Positions 1 through 9,952 of a stretch of 64,000 bases of DNA are shown here, one piece after another. Numbering within the stretch: the stretch's first letter is position 1; every line of letters starts with the position of its first letter. Location of the stretch: NCBI RefSeq assembly GCF_003696365.1, contig NZ_RFFM01000001.1:1751852-1815851 (forward strand). Reading direction: 5' to 3'. The DNA is from Stutzerimonas zhaodongensis. Its GTDB lineage: Bacteria; Pseudomonadota; Gammaproteobacteria; Pseudomonadales; Pseudomonadaceae. Below the pieces are notes generated by a model. It was not told where the DNA came from and searched no databases. It saw only the letters and a list, made by a program, of their open reading frames with translations. Both the position numbers and the translations under genes were made by a program.

Positions 1-242
1 CGTATGGCGTGCTACCTCAGGCGACTGGCGAGATGCTGTCCTATACCGTTTACCGCTGGGAGTGTGCGGTGCGCGCGTCGGTGGTGATGGGCTTCGTCGG
101 GGCCGGTGGCCTGGGCCAGCAAATGGACTTGTCGATGCGTATGTTCGCCGGCGGAGAAGTCGCCAGCATGCTGCTCACCTTCCTGGTACTGGTGCTGATA
201 GCCGATCTGATCAGCCAGCTGCTGCGCCGGAGATTCGTATGA
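1..242 (+). CDS. phnE: Phosphonate-type ABC permease, C-terminal part (partial)
   Basis: This is the 3' end of an inner-membrane permease cut by the window edge; the open frame runs through position 3 (Tyr-Gly-Val-Leu-Pro-Gln). The visible part has the cytoplasmic EAA-like coupling loop followed by GFVGAGGLG and a last hydrophobic segment rich in Leu/Val, typical of the PhnE family of phosphonate/phosphite importers. Its TGA overlaps the ATG of the next gene (ATGA), so the two permeases are translationally coupled. The substrate (phosphonate, phosphite or other) cannot be decided because the binding protein and ATPase lie outside the window. Confidence 0.8.
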   Translation, partial: YGVLPQATGEMLSYTVYRWECAVRASVVMGFVGAGGLGQQMDLSMRMFAGGEVASMLLTFLVLVLIADLISQLLRRRFV

Positions 243-1006
243 AATCGCTGTCGCGCGCAGCCCTGCCCTTGCTGCTGATCCTGGTTGTGGTTGCCTCCTT
301 CGCTTACCTGCAACTGGAAGCCAAGGCGCTGTTCAGCCACGACGGACTTCGTCAGATGGCCAGCTACGCCTCCGGCTTTCTTGACCCTGACCTGTCGCCC
401 GCTCATTTGAGGGCGATCGGCCTTGGCGCCTTGGAAACCTTGGCAATGTCGGCCATGGGCACCCTGCTGGCCGCTGTACTCGGCCTGCTGCTGGCGCTGC
501 CGGCATCGGGCCGTTTCGGTCTTGTCGCAAAGGGCGCGTCGCGACTGTTGCTCAATGCCCTTCGCGCCATACCGGAGCTGGTCTGGGCCGCACTGATGGT
601 TCTGGCCGCAGGCCTGGGACCCAATGCAGGCACCCTTGCCCTGGCGCTGCACACCGCCGGTGTATTGGGGCGGCTGTTCGCCGAAGCACTGGAAAACACC
701 CCGACGGCTCCCGCCGATGCGCTGCGTTTGTCCGGCAGCGGCCGAATCAGCGCTTTCTGCTACGGCACCCTACCCATGCTCTGGCCGCAGTTGATGGCCT
801 ACACCCTCTATCGCTGGGAAAACAATATTCGCATGGCCAGCGTGCTTGGTTTCGTCGGCGCCGGAGGTCTGGGACAGATGCTCTACATGAGCCTCAGCCT
901 GTTTCAGGAGGCCCAGGCGTCGACGATCATTACGGCGATGCTGCTGATGGTGTTGGCCGTGGACGCACTCAGCGGCTGGGCTCGAATGCGCTGGGTGCGC
1001 GGCTAA
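239..1006 (+). CDS. phnE: Phosphonate-type ABC transporter permease, second copy
   Basis: A 255-residue integral membrane permease that would pair with the preceding PhnE-like subunit to form the channel of a phosphonate/phosphite importer. The N-terminus (MKSLSRAALPLLLILVV) is a membrane segment. The C-terminal part has the family coupling loop (TLYRWENNIRMASVLGFVGAG) and resembles the upstream protein, suggesting an old tandem duplication. I chose the ATG overlapping the upstream stop; the frame is open further upstream but that reading lies within the previous gene. It is the last gene of its operon: the next gene is on the other strand. Confidence 0.82.
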   Translation: MKSLSRAALPLLLILVVVASFAYLQLEAKALFSHDGLRQMASYASGFLDPDLSPAHLRAIGLGALETLAMSAMGTLLAAVLGLLLALPASGRFGLVAKGASRLLLNALRAIPELVWAALMVLAAGLGPNAGTLALALHTAGVLGRLFAEALENTPTAPADALRLSGSGRISAFCYGTLPMLWPQLMAYTLYRWENNIRMASVLGFVGAGGLGQMLYMSLSLFQEAQASTIITAMLLMVLAVDALSGWARMRWVRG

Positions 1007-1018
1007 CGCTGACTTGAT

Positions 1019-1336
1019 TCAGTGCAGACTGGGTTTGTCTGCCCTTTCCTGCACCAGCACCCAGGGGGCCACGACGACCGCCCAGAGCGACGGGTCCCGC
1101 TCAAACCAGTCCTGAGCCTCTTCTGCTTCCAGCTTGGCGAGATGGCCGGCGGCCAGCCAGGCTGCGACCTTCTCCCGATCATCCTGCGCCACGGCCTGCG
1201 CCGCCTCGATCAGATCGAATTCACTGGCGACTCGCAGCAAAGCACCGCGGGCGAAGAAGGGCTGAAGCTCCTGCCAGGAGATCGATGCCGTTTCGCCCAG
1301 CAGCTTGGCATAGAGAGTGCTTGAATCTTCGCTCAT
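1019..1336 (-). CDS. DUF2288 family protein
   Basis: A 105-residue soluble protein with the conserved DUF2288 opening STLYAKLLGETASISWQEL and an acidic helical body. No biochemical function is established for this family. The ATG at 1336 is preceded on the minus strand by GGGTGG and by a non-conserved N-terminal extension in the longer reading, so the shorter start is preferred. It converges with the phnE-like permease and is divergent from braC; there is no evidence of an operon. Confidence 0.75.
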   Translation of the reverse strand: MSEDSSTLYAKLLGETASISWQELQPFFARGALLRVASEFDLIEAAQAVAQDDREKVAAWLAAGHLAKLEAEEAQDWFERDPSLWAVVVAPWVLVQERADKPSLH

Positions 1337-1444
1337 GAGTACCACCCGGCTCGTAAAGGGCGCAATGATAGCGCTCGGGTGAATCTCATCAAACGGATGG
1401 AATTCCTGACTGTGCAAACAGGTGCTGACGCTTCTACACTGTGC

Positions 1445-1463
1445 CGGTACAGTTGCCGTACCG
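1445..1463. promoter_or_regulatory. Inverted repeat upstream of braC
   Basis: CGGTAC and GTACCG are separated by 7 bases, about 75 bases upstream of the braC start. It may be an operator for the branched-chain amino acid operon. I do not recognise the binding protein. Confidence 0.3.
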
Positions 1464-1536
1464 TTTGGGGACGTTTAGCCCTTAACGACACTGCAGCCCG
1501 CAGGATCCAAACAATAATGATGCAAGTGGAGCGCAT

Positions 1537-2655
1537 ATGAAGACCAAGCAGCGTCTTTCCAAACTATTCATGGCTATCGCTTTGACGGGTGCAGCGAGCT
1601 ACACGCTGGCCGCCGACAATATCAAGATCGGTTTGGCCGGCCCGGTAACGGGGGCTGTCGCGCAGTACGGGGAAATGCAATTCATCGGTGCGCAAATGGC
1701 CATCGAACAGATCAACAAGGACGGGGGCGTCAACGGTCAGAAACTTGAAGGCATCGTCTACGACGACGCTTGCGACCCGAAGCAGGCCGTGGCGGTGGCC
1801 AACAAGATCGTCAACGATGACGTGCGTTTCGTCGTTGGCCACCTTTGCTCCAGCTCCACCCAGCCGGCGTCTGACATTTACGAAGACGAAGGCATTCTGA
1901 TGATTACCGCGGCATCCACCAGCCCGGACATCACATCCCGCGGTTACGAGTTGATTTTCCGCACCATCGGTCTGGACAGCCTGCAGGGCCCGACCGCTGG
2001 CAACTTCATCGCCGATAGCGTCAAGCCGAAGAATGTTGCGGTCATCCACGACAAGCAGCAGTACGGTGAAGGCATCGCCACCGCCGTGAAGAACACGCTG
2101 GAAGAGAAAGGCGTCAAGGTGGGTCTGTTCGAAGGCATCAATGCCGGCGACAAGGACTTCTCCTCGATGATTTCCAAACTGAAGCAGGCAAACATCGACT
2201 TCGTTTACTACGGCGGCTACCACCCTGAACTGGGTCTGCTGCTGCGCCAGGCCAAGGAAAAAGGACTGAACGTCCGCTTCATGGGGCCGGAAGGCGTCGG
2301 CAACAAAGAAATTTCCGCGATTGCCGGTCCGGCGTCCGAAGGCCTACTGGTCACTCTGCCGAAGTCCTTCGATCAGGACCCGCGCAACCAGAAGCTGGTG
2401 GAGGCGTTCACGGCGAAGAAGCAGGATCCGAGCGGCCCGTTCGTGTTCCCGGCATACGCTGCCGTTCAGGTCATTGCCGAGGGTATCGAAAAAGCTGGCA
2501 GCACCGACACCGACAAGGTGGCCGAGGCGCTGCGCAGCAACAGCTTCGACACCCCGACCGGTAACCTCTCGTTCGACGAGAAGGGTGACCTGAAAGACTT
2601 CAACTTCGTGGTTTACGAATGGCACCAGGACGGCACCAAGACCGAAGCCAAGTGA
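1537..2655 (+). CDS. braC: Branched-chain amino acid ABC substrate-binding protein
   Basis: A 372-residue periplasmic binding protein of the LivJ/LivK/BraC family, delivering Leu, Ile, Val (and often Ala/Thr) to the BraDEFG transporter. An N-terminal signal peptide (KLFMAIALTGAASYTLA, cleaved before ADNIKIG) is followed by the family start IKIGLAGPVTGAVAQYGE and a two-lobe type I periplasmic fold, with the conserved CSSSTQPAS ligand loop at about residues 105-113. The ATG has GTGGAG upstream. A terminator follows at once, so braC is probably made in excess of the membrane genes that start 415 bases later. Confidence 0.92.
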   Translation: MKTKQRLSKLFMAIALTGAASYTLAADNIKIGLAGPVTGAVAQYGEMQFIGAQMAIEQINKDGGVNGQKLEGIVYDDACDPKQAVAVANKIVNDDVRFVVGHLCSSSTQPASDIYEDEGILMITAASTSPDITSRGYELIFRTIGLDSLQGPTAGNFIADSVKPKNVAVIHDKQQYGEGIATAVKNTLEEKGVKVGLFEGINAGDKDFSSMISKLKQANIDFVYYGGYHPELGLLLRQAKEKGLNVRFMGPEGVGNKEISAIAGPASEGLLVTLPKSFDQDPRNQKLVEAFTAKKQDPSGPFVFPAYAAVQVIAEGIEKAGSTDTDKVAEALRSNSFDTPTGNLSFDEKGDLKDFNFVVYEWHQDGTKTEAK

Positions 2656-2676
2656 ACCTATAACCAACCGACCCGA

Positions 2677-2707
2677 AGCCCACGGCATCCGCTGTGGGCT
2701 TTGTTTT
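2677..2707 (+). terminator. Terminator after braC
   Basis: AGCCCAC and GTGGGCT form a 7-bp stem followed by TTGTTTT. It sits 21 bases after the braC stop and may attenuate transcription into braD. Confidence 0.75.
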
Positions 2708-2949
2708 AGCTGATCGGGGCCAACCCGGCCACAAGCACGGGACGCCCAGCAACACCTTCAACCAAGCGAGTGGCCTGCACAGCTGGCCCGCCTCGAACCT
2801 GGCGTGTGCGTGATCCGCACCAAGCCCTTGGCGCTGCATTTTTCATGCTGCGTGTTCGAAGCAGGTCCGCATTGCGGTCGAGCAGACCGTTTGAACCATA
2901 GGCGAGACAGGCAGGACGCGTAGATCACCAGCCGAAGAAGCGCCGCTCG

Positions 2950-2968
2950 GATGTTCACCATGAACATC
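2950..2968. promoter_or_regulatory. Perfect dyad in the braC-braD spacer
   Basis: GATGTTC, 5 bases, then GAACATC: a perfect 7-bp inverted repeat about 100 bases before braD. The rest of the 415-base spacer (2656-3070) holds the braC terminator and no convincing gene; short open frames on the minus strand lack coding character. The dyad could be an operator or an RNA hairpin for a separate braD promoter. Confidence 0.35.
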
Positions 2969-3070
2969 TGATCGGGTCAGCCACTGAGACTGTTTTCAAC
3001 GAAGTACAGCCAGCGCAGATAGGTTTTCAGCGGCGTGCTAGCAAGGAGTGCGGGTGTTCAGGAGAACGTA

Positions 3071-3990
<920 letters not shown>

Positions 3991-3994
<4 letters not shown>

Positions 3995-5247
3995 CCCGCA
4001 ATCTTCGAACCGCGTTTTTCAGCGCTCTGCTGGTCATCGCCGTCGCGGTACCGGTGTTCGGTCTGAAGCTCACCACCGTGGGTATTCGGCTGGAAGTTCA
4101 CGGCAGTGACGCCAAGACCTTCTGGATCATCGCGGCGTGCGCCGTGGCGATGTTCTTCTGGCAACTGTTCCGCCATCACGCGGCCGCCGGCTGGGCTGCC
4201 AGCCCCAGCCTACCGGCCATCCCGGCCGGTGCGGGTAATTTCCTGACCCTGCCGTCGACCCAACGCTACATCATTATCGGGCTGATCCTGGTCGCGCTCG
4301 CATGGCCGTTTTTCGGCTCGCGCGGCGCAGTGGACATCGCCACGCTGATCCTGATCTACGTGATGCTGGGCCTCGGCCTTAACATCGTCGTCGGACTCGC
4401 TGGCCTCCTCGACCTGGGCTACGTCGGCTTCTATGCGGTCGGTGCCTACACCTACGCACTATTGTCGCACTACTACGGCATGGGGTTCTGGATCAGTCTG
4501 CCGATCGCGGGGGCGATGGCCGCACTGTTCGGCTTCCTGCTGGGTTTCCCGGTGTTACGGCTGCGGGGTGACTATCTGGCGATCGTGACCCTGGGCTTCG
4601 GGGAGATCATCCGCCTGTTGCTGCGCAACATGACCGAGGTTACCGGTGGCCCGAACGGCATCAGTGGCATCGACAAACCGACACTGTTCGGCCTGTCGTT
4701 CGATCGCCGTGCTGCCGAGGGCATGCAGACCTTCCACGAGTTCTTCGGCGTGGATTACTCATCCATCAACAAGGTGATCTTTCTCTACCTGATCGCACTG
4801 TTGCTGGTGTTGCTGACCCTGTTCGTGATCAACCGCCTGCTGCGCATGCCAATCGGTCGGGCCTGGGAAGCCTTGCGCGAAGACGAAATCGCCTGCCGCG
4901 CATTGGGCATGAACCCCACCGTGATCAAGCTTTCGGCCTTTACCCTCGGCGCGACGTTCGCAGGCTTTGCCGGCAGCTTCTTCGCAGCACGCCAGGGTCT
5001 GGTTTCGCCGGAGTCGTTCACCTTCATCGAATCGGCCATCATCCTCGCTATCGTCGTGCTTGGCGGCATGGGGTCACAACTGGGCGTGATACTCGCCGCC
5101 GTCGTGATGATCCTGCTGCCTGAGCTGATGCGCGAGTTCAGCGAGTACCGCATGCTGATGTTCGGCGCCCTGATGGTGCTGATGATGATCTGGCGTCCGC
5201 AGGGTCTGCTGCCCATGCAACGCCCTCACCTGGAGCTTAAGCGATGA
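3991..5247 (+). CDS. braE: Branched-chain amino acid ABC permease BraE/LivM
   Basis: A 418-residue inner-membrane permease, the second channel subunit of the BraCDEFG importer. It has the long N-terminal extension with extra membrane segments usual for LivM, then the conserved [30 protein letters not shown] region and the EAA-like loop [18 protein letters not shown] around residues 290-310. It overlaps braD and braF by four bases on each side, so the four downstream genes form one tight operon. Confidence 0.93.
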
Positions 5248-6011
5248 GCCGCCCGATTCTCGAAGTAAGCGGCCTGACCATGCGCTTCGGCGGCCTTCTG
5301 GCCGTCAACGGGGTGGGGCTGACAGTCCATGACAAACAAGTGGTGTCCATGATCGGCCCCAACGGCGCCGGCAAGACCACCGTGTTCAATTGCCTGACCG
5401 GTTTCTATCAGCCGACCTCTGGCGAAATCCTCCTCGATGGTGAGGCCATCCATGGCCTTCCCGGGCACAAGATCGCTCGCAAGGGCGTGGTGCGTACCTT
5501 TCAGAACGTCCGCCTGTTCAAGGACATGACCGCGGTGGAAAACCTGCTGGTCGCTCAGCATCGTCATCTCAACACCAACTTCCTGTCCGGTCTGCTGAAG
5601 ACTAAAGCCTTCCGCAAGAGCGAGCACGAAGCGATGGATTTCGCCGCGCACTGGCTAGAGCAGGTCAACCTGACCGATATTGCCAATCGTCCGGCGGGCA
5701 CCCTCGCCTACGGGCAGCAACGTCGTCTCGAAATCGCCCGCTGCATGATGACCCGCCCTCGCATCCTCATGCTCGATGAACCCGCAGCAGGTCTGAACCC
5801 GAAGGAAACGGAGGATCTCAAGGCCCTGATCGGCATGTTGCGCGACCAGCACAACGTTACGGTCCTGCTGATCGAGCACGACATGAAACTGGTGATGAGC
5901 ATTTCCGACCACATCGTCGTGATCAACCAGGGCTGCCCGCTCGCGGACGGCACACCGGAACAGATCCGCGATAATCCGGACGTGATCAAAGCCTATCTGG
6001 GAGAGGCGTAA
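5244..6011 (+). CDS. braF: Branched-chain amino acid ABC ATPase BraF/LivG
   Basis: A 255-residue cytoplasmic ATPase of the Leu/Ile/Val importer. Visible motifs are Walker [10 protein letters not shown] (about 33-41), a Q-loop region [11 protein letters not shown], an ABC signature in the variant form [13 protein letters not shown], Walker [14 protein letters not shown], and the switch His in [11 protein letters not shown]. The variant signature is normal for LivG proteins. It overlaps braE by four bases and is two bases from braG. Confidence 0.94.
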   Translation: MSRPILEVSGLTMRFGGLLAVNGVGLTVHDKQVVSMIGPNGAGKTTVFNCLTGFYQPTSGEILLDGEAIHGLPGHKIARKGVVRTFQNVRLFKDMTAVENLLVAQHRHLNTNFLSGLLKTKAFRKSEHEAMDFAAHWLEQVNLTDIANRPAGTLAYGQQRRLEIARCMMTRPRILMLDEPAAGLNPKETEDLKALIGMLRDQHNVTVLLIEHDMKLVMSISDHIVVINQGCPLADGTPEQIRDNPDVIKAYLGEA

Positions 6012-6013
6012 CC

Positions 6014-6715
6014 ATGCTGTATTTCGAAAACGTCTCGACCTTTTACGGCAAGATCCAGGCGCTGCATAACGTCGATGTAGAGGTCCGCAAAGGCGAAATC
6101 GTCACGCTTATCGGCGCCAACGGGGCCGGTAAATCTACCCTTTTGATGACCCTTTGCGGCACGCCAATGGCCTCGGAAGGCAGTATCCGCTTCGAGGGTG
6201 AAGAGCTGGTTGGCAAGCAGACTTGCGACATCATGCGCAAGGACATTGCCGTGGTGCCTGAAGGACGGCGCATCTTTGCCCGGCTGACCGTCGAGGAAAA
6301 CCTCGCCATGGGTGGCTTCTTCACCAGCAAGGCGGATTTTCAGGAGCAACTCGACAAGGTCCTGCTGCTGTTCCCGCGCTTGAAGGAGCGTTTCCAGCAA
6401 CGCGGCGGCACCATGTCTGGCGGCGAGCAGCAGATGCTGGCCATCGCCCGTGCCCTGATGAGCAAACCCAAGCTGCTATTGCTGGATGAGCCATCGCTGG
6501 GCCTGGCGCCGATCATCATCCAGCAGATCTTCGAGATCATCGAGCAGCTGCGTGAGGATGGCGTGACCATCTTCCTGGTCGAACAGAACGCCAACCAGGC
6601 GCTGAAGCTGGCCGATCGTGGCTACGTGCTGGAGAACGGGCATATCGTCATGCAGGGCAGCGGCGAGGAGCTGTTGGTCAATCCCAAGGTCCGCGACGCC
6701 TACCTGGGCGGCTGA
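6014..6715 (+). CDS. braG: Branched-chain amino acid ABC ATPase BraG/LivF
   Basis: A 233-residue ATPase, partner of BraF in the importer. It has Walker A GANGAGKST, signature TMSGGEQQMLAIARAL, Walker B LLLLDEPSLGLAP and the FLVEQNAN loop typical of LivF, where the switch His is replaced by Gln. It is the last gene of the braDEFG unit and is followed by a strong terminator. Confidence 0.94.
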   Translation: MLYFENVSTFYGKIQALHNVDVEVRKGEIVTLIGANGAGKSTLLMTLCGTPMASEGSIRFEGEELVGKQTCDIMRKDIAVVPEGRRIFARLTVEENLAMGGFFTSKADFQEQLDKVLLLFPRLKERFQQRGGTMSGGEQQMLAIARALMSKPKLLLLDEPSLGLAPIIIQQIFEIIEQLREDGVTIFLVEQNANQALKLADRGYVLENGHIVMQGSGEELLVNPKVRDAYLGG

Positions 6716-6726
6716 TCCAGTGATCG

Positions 6727-6754
6727 AAAAAACCGGGCACCTGCCCGGTTTTTT
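6727..6754 (+). terminator. Terminator after braG
   Basis: AACCGGGCA and TGCCCGGTT form a perfect 9-bp stem with a 2-base gap, followed by TTTT and preceded by an A run. It closes the bra operon. Confidence 0.9.
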
Positions 6755-6902
6755 CATGCCCGCTCGAGAGGAGGTGACAACTTCCTAGCGAGCCTTTATG
6801 GTGCTGCCTGTGCGCTGCCTCACTGCATGCGAGCCCCTGGATCAGCAGACAGGGCATAACTGAGCTGGCTAATTTCTGAACTTAACTCAGGAGAAGCCGG
6901 CC

Positions 6903-8258
6903 ATGACTGCCAGCCGTATCTGGATCAAAAAACCCCTCGCCATTTTCACCGCCAATGATGTGCCTGCCCCTGGCGGCCTGGTCATCGATGACGGCGTTAT
7001 TGTCGAGCTGCTCGATGTCGGGCAATCGCCATCAGCACCAGTCGACAGCACCTTCGATGCCCGTGAGCATGTCGTGCTTCCGGGACTGATCAATACCCAC
7101 CATCACTTCTATCAGACCCTTACTCGTGCATGGGGCCCGGTGGTCAACCAGCCACTGTTTCCCTGGCTCAAGACTCTCTATCCGGTCTGGGCGCGCCTGA
7201 CGCCAGAGCGCCTGGAGCTCGCCAGCAAGGTGGCACTTGCCGAACTGTTGCTGTCCGGCTGCACCACCGCGGCTGACCATCACTACCTGTTCCCGGATGG
7301 CCTGGAGAATGCCATCGACATACAGATCGAGGCTGTACGCGAGCTGGGGATGCGCGCGATGCTGACCCGGGGTTCCATGAGCCTCGGCGAAGCCGATGGC
7401 GGGCTGCCACCGCAACATACGGTACAGACCGCGGAAGCAATTCTGGAGGACAGCGAGCGGCTGATCGCACGCTATCACCAACGAGGCGATGGTGCGCAGA
7501 TTCAGATCGCCCTGGCGCCCTGCTCCCCCTTCTCGGTCACACCGGAAATCATGCGCGCCAGTGCCGCCCTCGCCGAGTACCACGACGTGCGTCTACACAC
7601 GCACCTGGCCGAGACGCTCGACGAAGAAGAGTTCTGCAAGCAGCGCTTCGGCCTGCGTACCGTCGATTATCTGGATAGTGTCGGCTGGCTCTCGAAACGC
7701 ACCTGGTTGGCGCACGGCATTCACTTCAATGACGATGAGATTGCACGTCTGGGCAAAGCCGGCACGGGGATCTGTCATTGCCCGTGCTCCAACATGCGGC
7801 TCGCATCAGGCATCTGCCCAACACTGGCGTTGGAGGCCGCAGGCGCGCCCATCGGCTTGGGCGTGGACGGCTCCGCCTCAAACGATGCGTCGAACATGAT
7901 GCTCGAAGCGCGGCAGGCCCTTTTCATCCAGAGGCTACGCTACGGGGCAGAGCAGATCACTCCAGACCGCGTTCTCGGCTGGGCAACCCGGGGCTCCGCC
8001 AACCTGCTCGGTCGCACTGATGTAGGTGAGTTGGCGATCGGCAAGCAGGCCGATCTCGCGCTGTTCAAGCTAGACGAACTGCGCTTCTCCGGCAGCCACG
8101 ATCCCATTGCCGCATTGCTGCTGTGCGGTGCCGACCGGGCCGACCGAGTCATGGTTGGCGGCAGATGGCGAGTCATCGATGGGCAGATCGAAGGGTTGGA
8201 CGTGGCGCAGCTGATCGCCAACCACAGCCAGGCTGCGCGGGATCTCATAGCAGGCTGA
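6903..8258 (+). CDS. 8-oxoguanine deaminase
   Basis: A 451-residue metal-dependent amidohydrolase of the TRZ/ATZ family. Close relatives in Pseudomonas (PA0142 type) deaminate 8-oxoguanine to urate. It has the metal motif NTHHHFYQT at residues 64-72, the later His in LHTHLAET, the HGIHF block, the SNMRLASG block and the metal Asp in GLGVDGSASND. The ATG has GGAGAAG upstream. It stands alone with its own terminator, just ahead of xdhA, so its product would feed straight into the urate pathway encoded downstream. Hydroxydechloroatrazine-like activities are possible for this family, but the context favours 8-oxoguanine. Confidence 0.82.
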   Translation: MTASRIWIKKPLAIFTANDVPAPGGLVIDDGVIVELLDVGQSPSAPVDSTFDAREHVVLPGLINTHHHFYQTLTRAWGPVVNQPLFPWLKTLYPVWARLTPERLELASKVALAELLLSGCTTAADHHYLFPDGLENAIDIQIEAVRELGMRAMLTRGSMSLGEADGGLPPQHTVQTAEAILEDSERLIARYHQRGDGAQIQIALAPCSPFSVTPEIMRASAALAEYHDVRLHTHLAETLDEEEFCKQRFGLRTVDYLDSVGWLSKRTWLAHGIHFNDDEIARLGKAGTGICHCPCSNMRLASGICPTLALEAAGAPIGLGVDGSASNDASNMMLEARQALFIQRLRYGAEQITPDRVLGWATRGSANLLGRTDVGELAIGKQADLALFKLDELRFSGSHDPIAALLLCGADRADRVMVGGRWRVIDGQIEGLDVAQLIANHSQAARDLIAG

Positions 8259-8282
8259 CAGCCAGCGCCCTCCCCTGGGGCT

Positions 8283-8321
8283 GGGTGCACTAGCAGCGAA
8301 TGGGCTGCTAGTGCACCCTTT
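8283..8321 (+). terminator. Terminator after 8-oxoguanine deaminase gene
   Basis: GGGTGCACTAGCAG and its exact complement form a perfect 14-bp stem with an 8-base loop, followed by TTT. Confidence 0.8.
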
Positions 8322-8372
8322 CCAATCAACAATTGCCATCCTGAACCATACTTTAGCGATCAGAACAGTGGC

Positions 8373-8392
8373 CTGGCATTTGCTGGCATTTG
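8373..8392 (+). repeat. Tandem 10-bp repeat upstream of xdhA
   Basis: CTGGCATTTG occurs twice head to tail, followed by CTG. A 10-base period is about one helical turn, and it lies just upstream of two operator-like dyads before xdhA, so it may be part of the xdh control region. Confidence 0.5.
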
Positions 8393-8418
8393 CTGAGGGC
8401 GTGCGTCCGCCTGCCGCG

Positions 8419-8434
8419 TTGACTTTTGAGTCAA
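8419..8434. promoter_or_regulatory. RutR-like operator, xdhA site 1
   Basis: TTGAC-TTTTGA-GTCAA: both half-sites and the 6-base spacing equal the RutR operator shape known from E. coli (TTGACCAnnTGGTCAA). It lies about 80 bases before the xdhA start. The RutR-like TetR regulator at 34772-35395 is the obvious candidate binder; this is inference. Confidence 0.55.
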
Positions 8435-8441
8435 GAATTAG

Positions 8442-8457
8442 TTGACCAGAAAGTCAG
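8442..8457. promoter_or_regulatory. RutR-like operator, xdhA site 2
   Basis: TTGAC-CAGAAA-GTCAG matches TTGAC-N6-GTCAA with one mismatch. Its centre is 23 bases from the centre of site 1, roughly two helical turns, which would suit cooperative binding of two dimers before xdhA. Confidence 0.5.
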
Positions 8458-8512
8458 ATACGGCTAATTTCCACCGCCAGAGCCCAGAACAAAAACGCCC
8501 CGGAGGCCCTCT

Positions 8513-9952
8513 TTGATCCAGTTCCTACTCAATCGAGAACTGCGCCGTGAGCAGACACTCGATCCGAATACCACCGTGCTGGAATACCTGCGCGAATATC
8601 GCGGCAAGCCCGGCACCAAAGAAGGCTGCGCTTCTGGTGACTGTGGCGCCTGTACCGTCGTGGTTGGCGAGCTGGACGGAGAAAAGCTGCGCTATCGCAC
8701 GCTCAATTCCTGTCTGACATTCGTTTCCGCATTGCACGGTAAACAACTGATCACCGTGGAGGACCTCAAGCACCAGGGCCGACTGCATAGCGTTCAGCAG
8801 GCTATGGTCGACTGCCACGGTTCGCAGTGCGGCTTCTGTACGCCGGGCTTCGTCATGAGCCTGTTTGCCCTTCAAAAATCGGCGGACGGTTACGACAAGG
8901 CTGACACCCATGAAGCCCTGGCCGGCAATCTCTGCCGTTGCACCGGTTACCGTCCAATTCTCGAAGCCGCCGAACAGGCCTGCTGCGGTAAGCAGCCAGA
9001 CCAGTTCGATGCCTGTGAAGCCGAGACCATCGCGCAACTGAAAGCCATCGAGCCGCGTGAAACTGCTGAATTGAACAGCGGGGACAAGCGCTGCCTGTCG
9101 CCGCTGACGGTGGGAGATCTGGCGGAGATCTACAGTGCCAACCCGGACGCACGCTTGCTCGCCGGCGGCACCGACCTCGCGTTGGAAGTCACCCAATTTC
9201 ACCGCGAACTGCCGGCGATGATCTACGTCGGGCATATCGCCGAAATGAAAAAAGTGGAGATCACCGATACCAGCATCGAGATCGGCGCCGCCACTGCGCT
9301 TACCGATTGCTACGAAGCACTGGCCACCGAATATCCGGACTTCGGCGAACTGCTGCATCGCTTCGCCTCGCTGCAGATCCGCAATCAGGGCACCCTGGGC
9401 GGCAACATTGGTAACGCCTCACCAATCGGCGACTCTCCACCCCTTCTGATCGCGCTGGGTGCGCAGGTTGTGCTGCGCAAGGGCGCCAACAGCCGCACCC
9501 TGCTGCTGCAGGATTACTTCATTGATTACAAGGTCACTGCACGCGAACAGGGCGAATTCATCGAGAAGATCATCGTGCCGCGGGCTCAGCCCAATCGGGT
9601 GTTCCGCGCCTACAAGGTCTCCAAGCGTCTGGACGACGACATCTCCGCTGTTTGCGCCGCGTTTGATCTGAAGCTGGAGGATGGGCTGATCGACGACGCC
9701 CGAATCGCTTTCGGCGGCATGGCAGCCATCCCGAAACGGGCGGTTGCCTGCGAGCGCGCTTTGATCGGCGCGCCGTTCAGCGCCGACACCATCGAAAAGG
9801 CCTGCGAGGTGCTGGAAAAAGATTTCACACCGCTCACAGACTTCCGTGCCAGCCGCGAGTACCGCCTGCTGGTCGCACAGAACCTGCTGCGCAAATGCTT
9901 CCACGAGCAACAAGCGCCGGCGTACGAGACGAGGGTCACTTCCTATGCATAA
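8513..9952 (+). CDS. xdhA: Xanthine dehydrogenase, FeS/FAD subunit
   Basis: A 479-residue small subunit of molybdenum xanthine dehydrogenase, which oxidises hypoxanthine and xanthine to urate and passes electrons through two 2Fe-2S centres to FAD and NAD. Cysteines 39, 44, 47 and 67 bind the first cluster; Cys106, 109, 141 and 143 (QCGFC, LCRC) bind the second. The FAD domain shows LLAGGTDLALE and LGGNIGNASPIGDSPP. The start is TTG at 8513, placed by CGGAGG six bases upstream and by the family N-terminus MIQFLLNRELR; no upstream ATG fits. It overlaps xdhB by eight bases. Confidence 0.94.
   Translation: MIQFLLNRELRREQTLDPNTTVLEYLREYRGKPGTKEGCASGDCGACTVVVGELDGEKLRYRTLNSCLTFVSALHGKQLITVEDLKHQGRLHSVQQAMVDCHGSQCGFCTPGFVMSLFALQKSADGYDKADTHEALAGNLCRCTGYRPILEAAEQACCGKQPDQFDACEAETIAQLKAIEPRETAELNSGDKRCLSPLTVGDLAEIYSANPDARLLAGGTDLALEVTQFHRELPAMIYVGHIAEMKKVEITDTSIEIGAATALTDCYEALATEYPDFGELLHRFASLQIRNQGTLGGNIGNASPIGDSPPLLIALGAQVVLRKGANSRTLLLQDYFIDYKVTAREQGEFIEKIIVPRAQPNRVFRAYKVSKRLDDDISAVCAAFDLKLEDGLIDDARIAFGGMAAIPKRAVACERALIGAPFSADTIEKACEVLEKDFTPLTDFRASREYRLLVAQNLLRKCFHEQQAPAYETRVTSYA

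Noticed and set aside
2600-2967. Small minus-strand genes in the braC-braD spacer
   Set aside because: Two short frames (79 and 69 residues) overlap each other, lack ribosome sites, and one runs through the braC terminator.
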